Shown piece after piece: positions 34,355 through 43,235 of a stretch of 64,000 nucleotides of DNA. A program made the position numbers and the translations under genes. Under the pieces are notes generated by a model, which was given only the letters and a program-made list of their open reading frames with translations, was not told the DNA's origin and did not search any database. Source of the DNA: Nodosilinea sp. P-1105 (GTDB taxonomy: Bacteria > Cyanobacteriota > Cyanobacteriia > Phormidesmidales > Phormidesmidaceae); assembly GCF_012911975.1 (NCBI RefSeq), contig NZ_SMDQ01000010.1, positions 1 to 64,000 of the forward strand, written 5' to 3'. Position 1 is the first letter of the stretch, and every line of letters begins with the position of its first letter.

Positions 34355-36568
34355 TTACCCAATGGGCAGCAACGCCAATTTGGGTGCCGCTTCTTTGGCA
34401 ATCAGACCGACTAGCGGGATCTTGGAAATCCACATTTTTTCCAGGGTTTGTTCTAGCTGGGCTGATTTGACCGTGCCCAGGTGAGACACCAGGGCCAATC
34501 CACTGGCCTCTGCCCCAATTAAAGCGGCGTCGGCATATTCGCTAAAGGGTGGGGCGTCGTAGATCACTAAGTCAAAGTAGTCTTCTGTTTTACGAACAAA
34601 CTGCTTCATCTTGTTGGTGGATAGCAGCCGAGCCGGATCGGTGTTAGTGGTGCCAGCGGTGAGGGAAAACAGGTTGGGTTCGACGGGCGATCGCTTAATC
34701 ACCTGCTTCAGCTCCATCTCCCCAGCCAGGATATTACTTAACCCTTGCTGGTTCGGCAAGCCGAGAAAGTCGTGCAGGTGGGGAAAGCGGAAGTCGGCGT
34801 CAATCAGCAGTACCCGGTTGCCCATTTCCGCTGCCGCCCAGGCCAGGTAAGCGGCGGTGGTGGAGTCGGCCAGCTGATCATCGGCGGCACTAATCACCAG
34901 CGATCGCAGCGGCTTATCGGCATTAATTCGCTGTAGGTTGGCCACCAGCGATCGAAACGCTTCCTGGAAGGCATGCATGCCATCGGGGGGGAGGGAACCG
35001 TTTTGCAGGCGCGATCGCGGTTCTCCCGGCACTGCAGCCGCTGGCTGATACAGCTTCAGCAGGTGACTTTCGTCGTAGCCCCGCTCCACCACTTCGTTGT
35101 GGGGAATCAGCCCCAAGATGGGCACCGGGGTCACCCGTTTCAAATCGCTGGGCGTATACAACACATCTTTTTGGGCATCCAGCAGTAGCGCCACCCCAAT
35201 TCCCAGCAACAAGCCCAGCACCACCCCCAAGGCCAGATCGCGAGGCAGATTGGCCAACTCAACACTGACCGTAGGTGGGGTAATCAGTTCCCAGGGCAGC
35301 TCTCGCTGGGCGGCTTCAATTTCCAGGGTTTCACGCCGCCCCAGCAACTGGGTCAGGTTTTCAGTGGCGATGGTTAGTTCCCGCTCTAAGTCGGTAAATT
35401 GTCGGGCAATGCTGGCGAGGGCATCCACATCCACATCCAGGTCAGCTAGGGTGCTTTCCAGGGCCCGCTCCCGGGTGGCCAATTCTTCAATCTGCAGGGC
35501 CAATTCTTGCTGAGCGTTTTGCCCTTCCCGGGCCAATAGGCGTAGCAGATTCTGCCGTTGCTCTTTCAGGGCTTGCAGGTCAGGGCTGCTGTCTAAAAAT
35601 AAACTAGACGCCTCAGCGATCGCATTATCTAGACTGAGCAATTCCTGGGTCAGCGCCTGGTACCGGCTGCTATTGCTGAGCACTGGCGACACCGCCATAT
35701 CTTGGGGTCGGGTTGCCAGTTGTCGCTGTAAGCTCTCATAGAGATTCAGGGTACCTTCCAGTTCAATTAAAATCTGCTGATATTCAGTTTCAAAGTTGTT
35801 GATTTGGGTGGTGAGCTGACTGCCTTTTGACTCTGGGGTGATAATGCTGTTGTTTTGCCGTAACCGCTCTAGTTCAATTTGTAATTCGTCCACCTGGGCC
35901 CGCACGTCAGGTAATTTTTCATCTAAAAAGTCAATGCCCTGCTGAATATCCCGCTGCCGGGTTTCTAAACCATGGTCGAGAAATCGTTGGGAAACTAAAT
36001 CTGCTATCCGTTGAGCTTCCTGGGGCGACTTACCCCAAGCGTAAGCGCTAAAAATGCGACTTGCCGGGGAATCTCTAGACGCTGGTTCGGTCAAACTAAT
36101 ATGCAGTTGATTCCTTAGTATCCGATAGCAGCGCTCGCTAGGGTCAATGGATAACCCTGGAATCTGATTTTCTGGAACCAGACTGGTACACTCCGCCAGG
36201 TTTTCAGCGATGGCCTGATCGACCACCGGTTGCATCACCCCAGGACTGGTTAAGATCTTGACCTGATCCTCCAGACTTAAATCCAGATCGCTCCGTTGGG
36301 GTGGCATATTCGCCACCGCCGTCGCCACTTGGGCTTCCCCGGTCGGTGGCTGAATCAAAATCTCAAAGTTGGCCGAGTAGGTGGGGGGACTCAACCGCGC
36401 CCTGACCCCAGCCAGGGTGGCCACCGCAGCGGTAATGGCGGTAATCAGCAGGGCTTTGCGCCGCAGGGCCGCAAATACCCGACCCAGGTCCAGGGTTTCT
36501 TCGTTGGTGTTAGGGGTAGATGCCGCTGGGGTAGATGGCAATTGATTGTCAAGTGATTGAGATTTCAT
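34355..36568 (-). CDS. Wzc-like polysaccharide co-polymerase with degenerate BY-kinase domain
   Basis: A 737-aa protein with a Wzz domain between two membrane helices (about 40-55 and 440-460) and a long periplasmic coiled coil. The C-terminal cytoplasmic BY-kinase-like domain follows. The Walker A region near residue 556 reads SAADDQLADSTTAAYLA, where active kinases have a glycine-rich loop ending GKS/T; the lysine is replaced. Walker A' LIDADFRFPHLH and Walker B LVIYDAPP are kept. The C-terminus lacks a tyrosine cluster. Role: controlling chain length and export of exopolysaccharide, probably without kinase activity. It starts 206 bp after the wza-like gene, a gap that contains heptamers and a hairpin element. 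Confidence 0.85.
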   Translation of the reverse strand: MKSQSLDNQLPSTPAASTPNTNEETLDLGRVFAALRRKALLITAITAAVATLAGVRARLSPPTYSANFEILIQPPTGEAQVATAVANMPPQRSDLDLSLEDQVKILTSPGVMQPVVDQAIAENLAECTSLVPENQIPGLSIDPSERCYRILRNQLHISLTEPASRDSPASRIFSAYAWGKSPQEAQRIADLVSQRFLDHGLETRQRDIQQGIDFLDEKLPDVRAQVDELQIELERLRQNNSIITPESKGSQLTTQINNFETEYQQILIELEGTLNLYESLQRQLATRPQDMAVSPVLSNSSRYQALTQELLSLDNAIAEASSLFLDSSPDLQALKEQRQNLLRLLAREGQNAQQELALQIEELATRERALESTLADLDVDVDALASIARQFTDLERELTIATENLTQLLGRRETLEIEAAQRELPWELITPPTVSVELANLPRDLALGVVLGLLLGIGVALLLDAQKDVLYTPSDLKRVTPVPILGLIPHNEVVERGYDESHLLKLYQPAAAVPGEPRSRLQNGSLPPDGMHAFQEAFRSLVANLQRINADKPLRSLVISAADDQLADSTTAAYLAWAAAEMGNRVLLIDADFRFPHLHDFLGLPNQQGLSNILAGEMELKQVIKRSPVEPNLFSLTAGTTNTDPARLLSTNKMKQFVRKTEDYFDLVIYDAPPFSEYADAALIGAEASGLALVSHLGTVKSAQLEQTLEKMWISKIPLVGLIAKEAAPKLALLPIG

Positions 36569-36599
36569 GCTTAGGTCCTAACAATATAAGCGCGTATAA

Positions 36600-36627
36600 A
36601 AAGGCAGAAGGCAGAAGGCAGAAGGCT
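36600..36627. repeat. Heptamer array, about four AGGCAGA units
   Basis: Lies directly before hairpin element A and after the wza-like gene. Confidence 0.85.
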
Positions 36628-36738
36628 GATCTGCTGGTGCCCGGGCTCTGCCTGGGCATCTGACTGGCGGCTCTGCCGCCCACGGGAGAGAGGCGGAGCC
36701 TCGGGGGGCATTCCCAGGCAGAGCCTGGGAACGAGGGG
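36626..36738. repeat. Four-hairpin composite repeat, copy A
   Basis: About 110 bp starting CTGGTGCCCGGGC and ending CCTGGGAACGAGGGG. It contains four successive palindromes built on GGCTCTGCC: CCGGGCTCTGCCTGG, GGCGGCTCTGCCGCC, GAGGCGGAGCCTC and CCCAGGCAGAGCCTGGG. Full or near-full copies recur at 39,178, 39,295, 45,144 and 46,066, with a deleted copy at 40,677. Confidence 0.9.
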
Positions 36739-36774
36739 TCTGACTCCTGACTCCTGCTAGCTGCTCCCCATGCC

Positions 36775-38316
36775 CTAATCAAACAGATTCAAAATCCGAA
36801 ATGGGGCGGTGAAGATCGACAGGATGCTGCCAATCGGGTTGGCCAGGTTGCCGAGGTTGTCTGAGAAGCGGGCCAGGCCGGTTTCACCGACGATGATCAC
36901 GTCGTTGTTTTGCAGGGTGGGGTTATTCCCTTCATCAATGCCTTGAGCAAAATCAATCGGAATTTCCCGCTGGGTGACGCTGCCGTCCGGGTTGAGCCGA
37001 ATCAGCCCAACGGTGTCGGTTTGGGCCCGGGTATTAAACCCTCCCGCGGCTAAAATGCCCTGGTTCAGGGTGCTATTGGGGGAAATTTCCACGACCCCGG
37101 CTCGTCTGACTTCGCCCACCACATTCACTCGAATGGTGTTGGGCGAAAAGCTGGCTTCGGCCAACTGGGCCGCTTCCTCTGGTAAAGGATCCCCAGTGGC
37201 GGTAGGAATCAAGACGGTATCCCCCTCCTGTAAAATCGCGTTCTGGCGGACCTCCCCGGTTTGCAGCAGGTTCCATAAATCAACCGAGAATACCTCTTCC
37301 CGGCCACTGCGGGTAGTGCGACGCACCTGAACCTGGCGAATGTTGGCCTTGGGCTTGATGCCGCCAGCAATTTGAATTGCATCCGTTACCTTGACCGGGC
37401 TAAAGCGCTGATTGTCGCCCCCGGCTTCGCCACCTGGGACCCCGGCATCACCGGTGCGGGTGGGGCCACCGCGCAGGGTGTAGGGGCCGGGGCGAAAGAC
37501 CTCGCCAATCACAGCAATGTTGATTGGGATACTGACATCGGAGGAAAATGTGGCCGCCGCCAGAATTGGCGCTTCATCCAGGGGGACGATGGTAGAGGGA
37601 ATAAAGATGCTATCGCCATCCCGTAGGGTGACATCCTGGTTGAGATTGCCGGTGTTGATTAAATCCCACAAGTTGGCGGTAAAGGTCTGGGTACTGCCAT
37701 TCACCTGGCGCTGAATTTGCACTTGGCGCAGGTTGGCGCTTTGGGTAATGCCGCCAGCGGCTTCAAACAGCTGGCTGAGTTTTGGAAAAGAGGTTCCCTC
37801 AATCTGCAGGGCATAGGCCCCAGGACGGTTGACTTCCCCCGCCACGCCGATCACCAGCGGTCGCCGTCGGAGCAGGTTGAGGGTGACCCCAGGGCGCCGC
37901 AGGAATTGGCTGTACTGCTGAGTAATTCTGGCGGTGGCCTGGTCGAGGGTGAGCCCCTGGATATTGACGTTACCCACCAGGGGCAAACTCAGGCTGCCAT
38001 CCACCTGGACTTCAAACTCGCCACTGTACTGGGGTAGGCGAAACAGGTTCATGTTCAGCACATCCCCTGCCCCCAGGGTGTAGGCTTCTTCCGGCTGTCG
38101 AGGTAAGGGGGTAGCGGATTGAGGGGTCGAGTTGGCCGTTGTGGCCCCAGGTTGGGCCAAGGGCACCGTCGTTGAAGCTTGATTGCTGGTGCCCCCTGGC
38201 ATGGCTTGGGCCAGGGCCGATCCGCCCTGGTTACAGAGCACCAGGGTCAGGAGGCCGATGATTGCGGTTTGAGCGGGTTGAGTTGGTCCATTAAAGCCCA
38301 TGGGATACCTCTGCAA
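36775..38316 (-). CDS. Wza-like polysaccharide export protein with SLBB repeats
   Basis: A signal peptide (about 15-37), a Ser/Thr/Pro/Gln linker, a Poly_export domain starting YTLGAGDVLNMNLF near residue 79, and then SLBB domains around GVAGEVNRPGAYAL, VIGEVFRPGPYTL and VVGEVRRAGVVEI. Length 513 aa. Wza-type proteins form the outer-membrane channel for exopolysaccharide; cyanobacterial members lack the lipidated cysteine, as here. It lies upstream of the wzc-like gene on the same strand. Confidence 0.9.
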   Translation of the reverse strand: MQRYPMGFNGPTQPAQTAIIGLLTLVLCNQGGSALAQAMPGGTSNQASTTVPLAQPGATTANSTPQSATPLPRQPEEAYTLGAGDVLNMNLFRLPQYSGEFEVQVDGSLSLPLVGNVNIQGLTLDQATARITQQYSQFLRRPGVTLNLLRRRPLVIGVAGEVNRPGAYALQIEGTSFPKLSQLFEAAGGITQSANLRQVQIQRQVNGSTQTFTANLWDLINTGNLNQDVTLRDGDSIFIPSTIVPLDEAPILAAATFSSDVSIPINIAVIGEVFRPGPYTLRGGPTRTGDAGVPGGEAGGDNQRFSPVKVTDAIQIAGGIKPKANIRQVQVRRTTRSGREEVFSVDLWNLLQTGEVRQNAILQEGDTVLIPTATGDPLPEEAAQLAEASFSPNTIRVNVVGEVRRAGVVEISPNSTLNQGILAAGGFNTRAQTDTVGLIRLNPDGSVTQREIPIDFAQGIDEGNNPTLQNNDVIIVGETGLARFSDNLGNLANPIGSILSIFTAPFRILNLFD

Positions 38317-38680
38317 TGGTCACGAGGGGATGATCTCTCATCTACTATTCGCGGTCTTGCAGCAAGATCCGTAGGGTTTGGGCAGGCACCCGTAAAGTTA
38401 CCGGACCTTTCACCGAAGCTTTGTAAATAAAGGTCAAGTGCTAATTTTGCTTGAACCCAGGGCTGGGTATTTACCACCATTTAGGAAATGTGGCAAGCGG
38501 CTGTCATTCATTTAAACCATGTATGAAGCTTACGGATAAGTGCTGAATTTTTCCGGAAACTCCATATCCCGCTAGAAAAAGCCAGAAGTGCAGTCCTACG
38601 GTCTGTTCTTGTTCTCCTGTTCTAGTTCCTGTTTGGATGTCGTCACTGGCTTCCAGGTCATTTACCCGAGGTATTACAAC
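38317..38680. other. Divergent region between wza-like and zinc-ribbon genes
   Basis: Holds both promoters; none is clear. The CGGATAAGTGCT motif lies at about 38,535 on the + strand. Nothing else coding. Confidence 0.4.
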
Positions 38681-39112
38681 GTGACTACTCAACGACGACA
38701 GCGCAATCGCAAACGATCCAAACGTCGTTCCATCTACTGCCCAATTCATGGGTGTTATTTAGATAGCGTTAGCCAAAAATACCCCTTGTACACCACTAAG
38801 CCCGAGCATCTGCAACAGCGGGGCATGGGCCGCCGGTTGGCGCTAACGGTGATTGCCGGGTTTGGGACAGTGCCCTTGACGGGGGAATGGCTCGAGGCGT
38901 TTTGGTGCGATCACTGCCAGGAAACCCAGTGGTACCACGTGCGCAAAACCGAGGCGAATCGCTATGAGTTGGTCACAGCCCCTGTGGATCTGTGGCAGCA
39001 GGCCAGTGGGGTGATTTTGCCGTCGGGCAACCCCACGGTAGGCGAGTTTACCCGCCGCCAGGCGCGGCAGACTCGGTTTAACGGAATCAAGGACTTCAGC
39101 CGGATTGGCTAG
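38681..39112 (+). CDS. Small zinc-ribbon-like basic protein of unknown function
   Basis: From GTG 38,681 (GAGG about 10 bases upstream) the product has 143 residues. A very basic N-terminus (RRQRNRKRSKRR) is followed by CPIHGC near 20-25 and WCDHC near 75, together a plausible zinc-binding set. Conserved-looking WYHV, LPSGNPTVGEF and FSRIG segments follow. The basic patch suggests nucleic-acid or polymer binding. Located beside exopolysaccharide genes; function not recognised. The frame is open back to 38,588 but that part looks like translated noncoding DNA. Confidence 0.6.
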   Translation: MTTQRRQRNRKRSKRRSIYCPIHGCYLDSVSQKYPLYTTKPEHLQQRGMGRRLALTVIAGFGTVPLTGEWLEAFWCDHCQETQWYHVRKTEANRYELVTAPVDLWQQASGVILPSGNPTVGEFTRRQARQTRFNGIKDFSRIG

Positions 39113-39120
39113 TGGAGGAG

Positions 39121-39178
39121 GGCTGAAGGCAGAAGGCTGAAGGCAGAAGGCTGAAGGCAGAAGGCTGAAGGCAGAGGC
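39121..39178. repeat. Alternating heptamer array GGCTGAA / GGCAGAA
   Basis: Four copies of a 14-bp higher-order unit formed from two heptamer variants, directly before hairpin element B. Confidence 0.9.
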
Positions 39179-39290
39179 TGATCTACTGGTGCCCAGGCTC
39201 TGCCTGGGTATCTGGCTGGCGGCTCTGCCGCCCATGCAAGAGAGGCGGAGCCTCGGGGGGCATTCCCAGGCGGAGCCTGGGAACGAGGGG
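39178..39290. repeat. Four-hairpin composite repeat, copy B
   Basis: Same four palindromes as copy A. Immediately followed by copy C in the same orientation. Confidence 0.9.
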
Positions 39291-39294
39291 AAGG

Positions 39295-39409
39295 CTGATC
39301 TACTGGTGCCCGGGCTCTGCCTGGGTATCTGACTGGCGGCTCTGCCGCCCACGCAAGCCGAGGCGGAGCCTCGAGGGGGCATTCCCAGGCGGAGCCTGGG
39401 AACGAGGGG
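39295..39409. repeat. Four-hairpin composite repeat, copy C
   Basis: Tandem neighbour of copy B. Followed by four to five TCTCCTG heptamers (39,413-39,460), so the region 39,113-39,514 is entirely repeats apart from the gmd leader. Confidence 0.9.
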
Positions 39410-39413
39410 ATTC

Positions 39414-39457
<44 letters not shown>

Positions 39458-39514
39458 CCCTGCCTCCTAAATTCCCACCAACGACTTAATTATTTACTCA
39501 TTTCTCTAACACCT

Positions 39515-40603
39515 ATGACTCACACAAAAACCGCTTTGATCACCGGCATTACCGGTCAGGATGGCTCTTATTTAAGTGAATTGTTATTAGAAAAAGGCTA
39601 CGAAGTCCACGGCATTGTGCGGCGGACCTCGACCATTAACACCGATCGCATTGATCACCTTTACGAAGATCCCCATAGTGAAACCGCCCGCCTGTTTCTG
39701 CACTACGGGGACTTGACCGATGGCACCACCCTGCGCCGGATTTTGGAAGAGGTGCAGCCCATTGAAATTTATAACCTGGGGGCGCAGTCCCATGTGCGGG
39801 TGAGCTTTGACTCGCCAGAATACACCGTCGATGCGGTGGCCATGGGTACCTTGCGGCTGCTGGAGGCGATCCGTGACTACCGCCGCCGCACCGGCATCAA
39901 AGTGCGCTATTACCAGGCCGGGTCTTCGGAAATGTTTGGCAAGGTGCAGCATGTGCCCCAAAGCGAAGAGACCCCCTTCTACCCCCGCAGCCCCTACGCC
40001 TGTGCCAAGGTCTATGCCCATTGGCAAACCCTGAACCACCGGGAGTCCTATGGCATGTTTGCCTGCAATGGCATTTTGTTTAACCATGAGTCGCCCCGCC
40101 GGGGAGAAACCTTTGTCACCCGCAAAATTACCCGGGCCGTGGCCCGGATTGTGGCGGGGCAGCAGAAGAAACTCTACATGGGCAACCTGGATGCTAAGCG
40201 GGACTGGGGCTATGCCAAAGACTATGTCCAGGCCATGTGGCTGATGCTACAACAGGAGCAACCCGACGATTATGTGGTAGCCACTGGCGAAACCCACTCG
40301 GTGCGCGAATTTCTAGAGTTGGCCTTTGGCCATGTCAACCTTAACTGGCAAGACTATGTGGCCTTTGATGAACGCTATCTGCGTCCGGCGGAGGTGGACT
40401 TGCTGATTGGCGATCCGACCAAGGCCAAGACCAGGCTGGGCTGGGAACCCACGGTGACCTTTGAAGAACTGGTGCACCTGATGGTGGAAGCGGATTTGCA
40501 GGCCCTGGGGCTGGTGACACTGAACGGTAATACTGCCACCAGTGTGTTGGATCGGGCCACCCTGCGGATGGGCAACAACGGTGAACGGGTGCAGGTGGGG
40601 TAG
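39515..40603 (+). CDS. gmd: GDP-mannose 4,6-dehydratase
   Basis: Converts GDP-mannose to GDP-4-keto-6-deoxymannose, the precursor of GDP-fucose, GDP-rhamnose and similar sugars. The Rossmann start [19 protein letters not shown], the catalytic SSEMFG and the YACAK catalytic pair are present, with [15 protein letters not shown] and the [10 protein letters not shown] motif. Length 362 aa is normal. No GDP-fucose synthase lies next to it, so the final deoxy sugar is open. Placed in the exopolysaccharide locus. Confidence 0.95.
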   Translation: MTHTKTALITGITGQDGSYLSELLLEKGYEVHGIVRRTSTINTDRIDHLYEDPHSETARLFLHYGDLTDGTTLRRILEEVQPIEIYNLGAQSHVRVSFDSPEYTVDAVAMGTLRLLEAIRDYRRRTGIKVRYYQAGSSEMFGKVQHVPQSEETPFYPRSPYACAKVYAHWQTLNHRESYGMFACNGILFNHESPRRGETFVTRKITRAVARIVAGQQKKLYMGNLDAKRDWGYAKDYVQAMWLMLQQEQPDDYVVATGETHSVREFLELAFGHVNLNWQDYVAFDERYLRPAEVDLLIGDPTKAKTRLGWEPTVTFEELVHLMVEADLQALGLVTLNGNTATSVLDRATLRMGNNGERVQVG

Positions 40604-40735
40604 GAAGAAAGGCAGAAGGATGAAAGGCAGAAGGATGAAGGCAGAGGGCAGAAGGCAGAGGCCTGGTGCTCAGTCTTCTGGTGCCCTGGCTCTGCCTGGG
40701 CATCTATCTAGGCGGCTCTGCCTGGGCACGAGGGG
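40604..40735. repeat. Heptamers plus deleted hairpin element, copy D
   Basis: Irregular AAGGCAGAAGGATGA heptamers (40,605-40,670) run into a shortened hairpin element (40,677-40,735) that keeps only CTGGTGCTC, CTGGCTCTGCCTGGG and GGCACGAGGGG. The remaining gap to 40,927 is the AT-rich sat leader without a gene. Confidence 0.8.
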
Positions 40736-40927
40736 ATGGGATGGTGGGGCCTGCCGTGAAGTAATAAATATCTGCATAAATGTCCGGATTTTTGATTTCG
40801 GTCTTGCAAATAAAAATAGTCAATTTAGAGTCTTGTCTTGATATCCAAGACCTGGTTGATCTGTAGTTTTCTTGAAACATTATTCTGTCTTAGCTCACTA
40901 TTCTTTATTCTCAAAAAGGAGAGTATT

Positions 40928-42106
40928 TTGAGTACTTTAAATAGCGCGATCGCTCCCCATGGCGGTCAATTAATTAATCGGATTGCGAGTGCTGAACAAC
41001 GTCAGGACTTTTTAGAAAAAGCGGATTATCTGCCCCGGGTCTCGCTGGATGCGCGATCGCAGTCGGATTTAGAAATGATTGCCATTGGGGCCTTTAGTCC
41101 CCTGACGGGGTTTATGGGCCAGGCTGACTACAGCCGGGTGGTGAATGAAATGTATTTGGCCAACGGTGTGCCCTGGTCGATTCCGATCACCCTGCCTGTC
41201 TCCCGGGCGGTGGCTGATCCGCTGATTGAAGGCACCCTGGTACGCCTAGATAACGCCGAGGGCGACTTTATTGGGGTGCTAGAACTCACCGAAAAATACA
41301 CCTATGACAAAGTCCATGAGGCGGTTCAGGTGTATCGCACCGATGACCATAACCATCCCGGCGTTAAGGTGGTCTACACCCAGGGGGAGGTGAACTTGGC
41401 GGGGGCGGTGTGGCTGCTAGAGCGTCAGCCCCATCCCCAATTTCCCGATTATCAAATTGATCCAGCGGCCTCCCGGGCGATGTTTGAGGCCAAGGGCTGG
41501 AAAACCATTGTGGGCTTTCAAACCCGCAATCCCATCCACCGAGCCCACGAATATATTCAAAAATGTGCCCTGGAAACGGTAGATGGTTTATTTTTGCATC
41601 CCCTAGTGGGGGCGACGAAAAGCGATGACATCCCCGCCGATGTGCGCATGCGCTGTTATGAAATTCTGATGGACCATTATTTCCCCCAGGATCGGGTGAT
41701 TTTAGCGATTAACCCGGCGGCCATGCGCTATGCCGGACCCCGGGAGGCAATTTTCCATGCGTTGGTCCGCAAAAACTATGGTTGTACCCACTTTATTGTC
41801 GGTCGGGACCATGCGGGGGTTGGTGACTACTATGGCACCTACGATGCCCAGCATATCTTTGACGAGTTTCAGCCTGGGGAACTGGGCATTGTGCCCATGA
41901 AATTTGAGCACGCCTTTTATTGCACCCGCACGGAGCAAATGGCCACCAGCAAAACCAGCCCCAGCACCCCCGAAGAGCGGGTTCACCTATCGGGGACCAA
42001 GGTACGGGAAATGCTGCGCCGGGGCGAGCTACCCCCACCGCAGTTCTCCCGGCCAGAGGTGGCAGCGGAACTGGCCAAGGCGATGCGGACGCCAGCAGCG
42101 GTCTAG
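40928..42106 (+). CDS. sat: Sulfate adenylyltransferase (ATP sulfurylase)
   Basis: Makes adenosine 5'-phosphosulfate from ATP and sulfate. [11 protein letters not shown] and [12 protein letters not shown] are the active-site motifs, with [13 protein letters not shown] near the end. Length 392 aa from a TTG start. I chose TTG 40,928 because AAGGAG (40,916-40,921) sits 6 bases upstream and family similarity starts with [12 protein letters not shown]; the earlier ATG would add 30 unrelated residues. Followed by cysC and an SLC13 permease: sulfate uptake and PAPS supply, here amid exopolysaccharide genes. Confidence 0.94.
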   Translation: MSTLNSAIAPHGGQLINRIASAEQRQDFLEKADYLPRVSLDARSQSDLEMIAIGAFSPLTGFMGQADYSRVVNEMYLANGVPWSIPITLPVSRAVADPLIEGTLVRLDNAEGDFIGVLELTEKYTYDKVHEAVQVYRTDDHNHPGVKVVYTQGEVNLAGAVWLLERQPHPQFPDYQIDPAASRAMFEAKGWKTIVGFQTRNPIHRAHEYIQKCALETVDGLFLHPLVGATKSDDIPADVRMRCYEILMDHYFPQDRVILAINPAAMRYAGPREAIFHALVRKNYGCTHFIVGRDHAGVGDYYGTYDAQHIFDEFQPGELGIVPMKFEHAFYCTRTEQMATSKTSPSTPEERVHLSGTKVREMLRRGELPPPQFSRPEVAAELAKAMRTPAAV

Positions 42107-42149
42107 AGGGGTGGATGGGTGGATGCCTGTCCTGAGCGAAGTCGAAGGG

Positions 42150-42251
42150 GGTATCGAGCTTCGGCATCCCCTCCTGGGAGGGGCAGGGGTGGGTTATTCG
42201 GGTATCGAGCTTCGGCATCCCCTCCTGGGAGGGGCAGGGGTGGGTTATTCG
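42150..42251. repeat. Tandem duplication, 51-bp unit
   Basis: Two identical units GTATCGAGCTTCGGCATCCC plus CTCCTGGGAGGGGCAGGGGTGGG fill most of the sat-cysC gap. The CCCCTCCTGGGAGGGG hairpin also occurs near 42,890, 42,970, 46,737 and 47,900. Confidence 0.9.
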
Positions 42252-42323
42252 GGTGTCAGTTACCTATTACCTACTACCCACCCCCGACAGACAAAGTATG
42301 AAATAGCTATTGAGAGAAAACCT

Positions 42324-42875
42324 ATGGAACGACGTGGTGTAACGGTTTGGTTTACCGGTTTGAGTGGGGCGGGCAAAAGTACCATTGCCCAGGCTCTGGC
42401 TGAAAAATTAAAGGCCGAGGGCTATCCCCTGGAAATTTTAGATGGTGACATTGTGCGCACCAATTTGACTAAAGGGTTGGGCTTTAGCCGGGAGGATCGC
42501 GATGAAAATATTCGTCGCATTGGGTTTGTCTCCCACCTGCTGACCCGCAATGGGGTGATTGTGCTGGTGTCAGCGATTTCCCCCTATCGGGAGGTGCGGG
42601 AAGCGGTGCGCGATCGCATTGGCGAATTCATCGAAGTCTATGTCAGCGCCCCTTTAGATGTGTGCGAACAGCGGGATGTGAAAGGCCTCTACAAACGGGC
42701 CAGGGCTGGGGAAATCAAGGGCTTTACCGGCATTGATGACCCCTACGAGCCCCCCCTGAACCCTGACATTAATTGTCAAACTCACCAGGAAACCCTGGAG
42801 GAGAGTGTGGACAAGGTGATGGCGGCGTTGCAGCCCTATCTGGAAACACATCAGCGGGTAGCTGTAACGGCGTAA
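42324..42875 (+). CDS. cysC: Adenylylsulfate kinase
   Basis: Phosphorylates APS to PAPS, the sulfate donor of sulfotransferases. The P-loop GLSGAGKST (residues 12-20), [30 protein letters not shown], and the lid segment [20 protein letters not shown]-like are all visible. Length 183 aa is normal. ATG 42,324 directly precedes the conserved start; an upstream extension would read through repeats. In assimilatory metabolism PAPS serves reduction too, but the two sulfotransferase genes at 60-62 kb suggest a biosynthetic use. Confidence 0.95.
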   Translation: MERRGVTVWFTGLSGAGKSTIAQALAEKLKAEGYPLEILDGDIVRTNLTKGLGFSREDRDENIRRIGFVSHLLTRNGVIVLVSAISPYREVREAVRDRIGEFIEVYVSAPLDVCEQRDVKGLYKRARAGEIKGFTGIDDPYEPPLNPDINCQTHQETLEESVDKVMAALQPYLETHQRVAVTA

Positions 42876-43235
42876 GAAAGCTAGAATCCCCTCCTTGGGA
42901 GGGGTAGGGGTGGGTCAGGTGGGGGATTATAGCGGGCATTTGACTCAAGAAGAGATATGTGTGCATGGTCCCCTCCTGGGAGGGGTAGGGGTGGGTCAGT
43001 CGAGGCCAAGGGAAGCTCACCGTATCTGGTAGCTAATATTCTGTAGCGGTTTGACCCACCCCGCCCTGCGGGCACCCCTCCCAAGAGGGGACAGCGAGCC
43101 TGCTTTTGTAGAGAATTTCCTGATCTCCTAGGGGGAAAAGAGGCAGAGCCTGGGAACGAGGAACGAGCCGAGGGGGTGTCCTGAAAAGAGCCACTGACAA
43201 ACTTCGATAACAAGACGTTAGCGAGACGTTGGACT
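42876..43235. repeat. Cluster of GGGAGGGGTAGGGGTGGGTCA hairpin repeats
   Basis: Forward copies at about 42,888 and 42,968 and an inverted-type copy at 43,052-43,091 (CACCCCGCCCTGCGGGCACC) fill this 360-bp gap, with a fragment of the four-hairpin element (GGCAGAGCCTGGGAACGAGG) at 43,142. No gene. Confidence 0.75.

Noticed and set aside
41904-42323. Upstream extension of the cysC frame
   Set aside because: It overlaps the end of sat in another frame and runs through the 51-bp tandem repeats; conserved residues start at 42,324.
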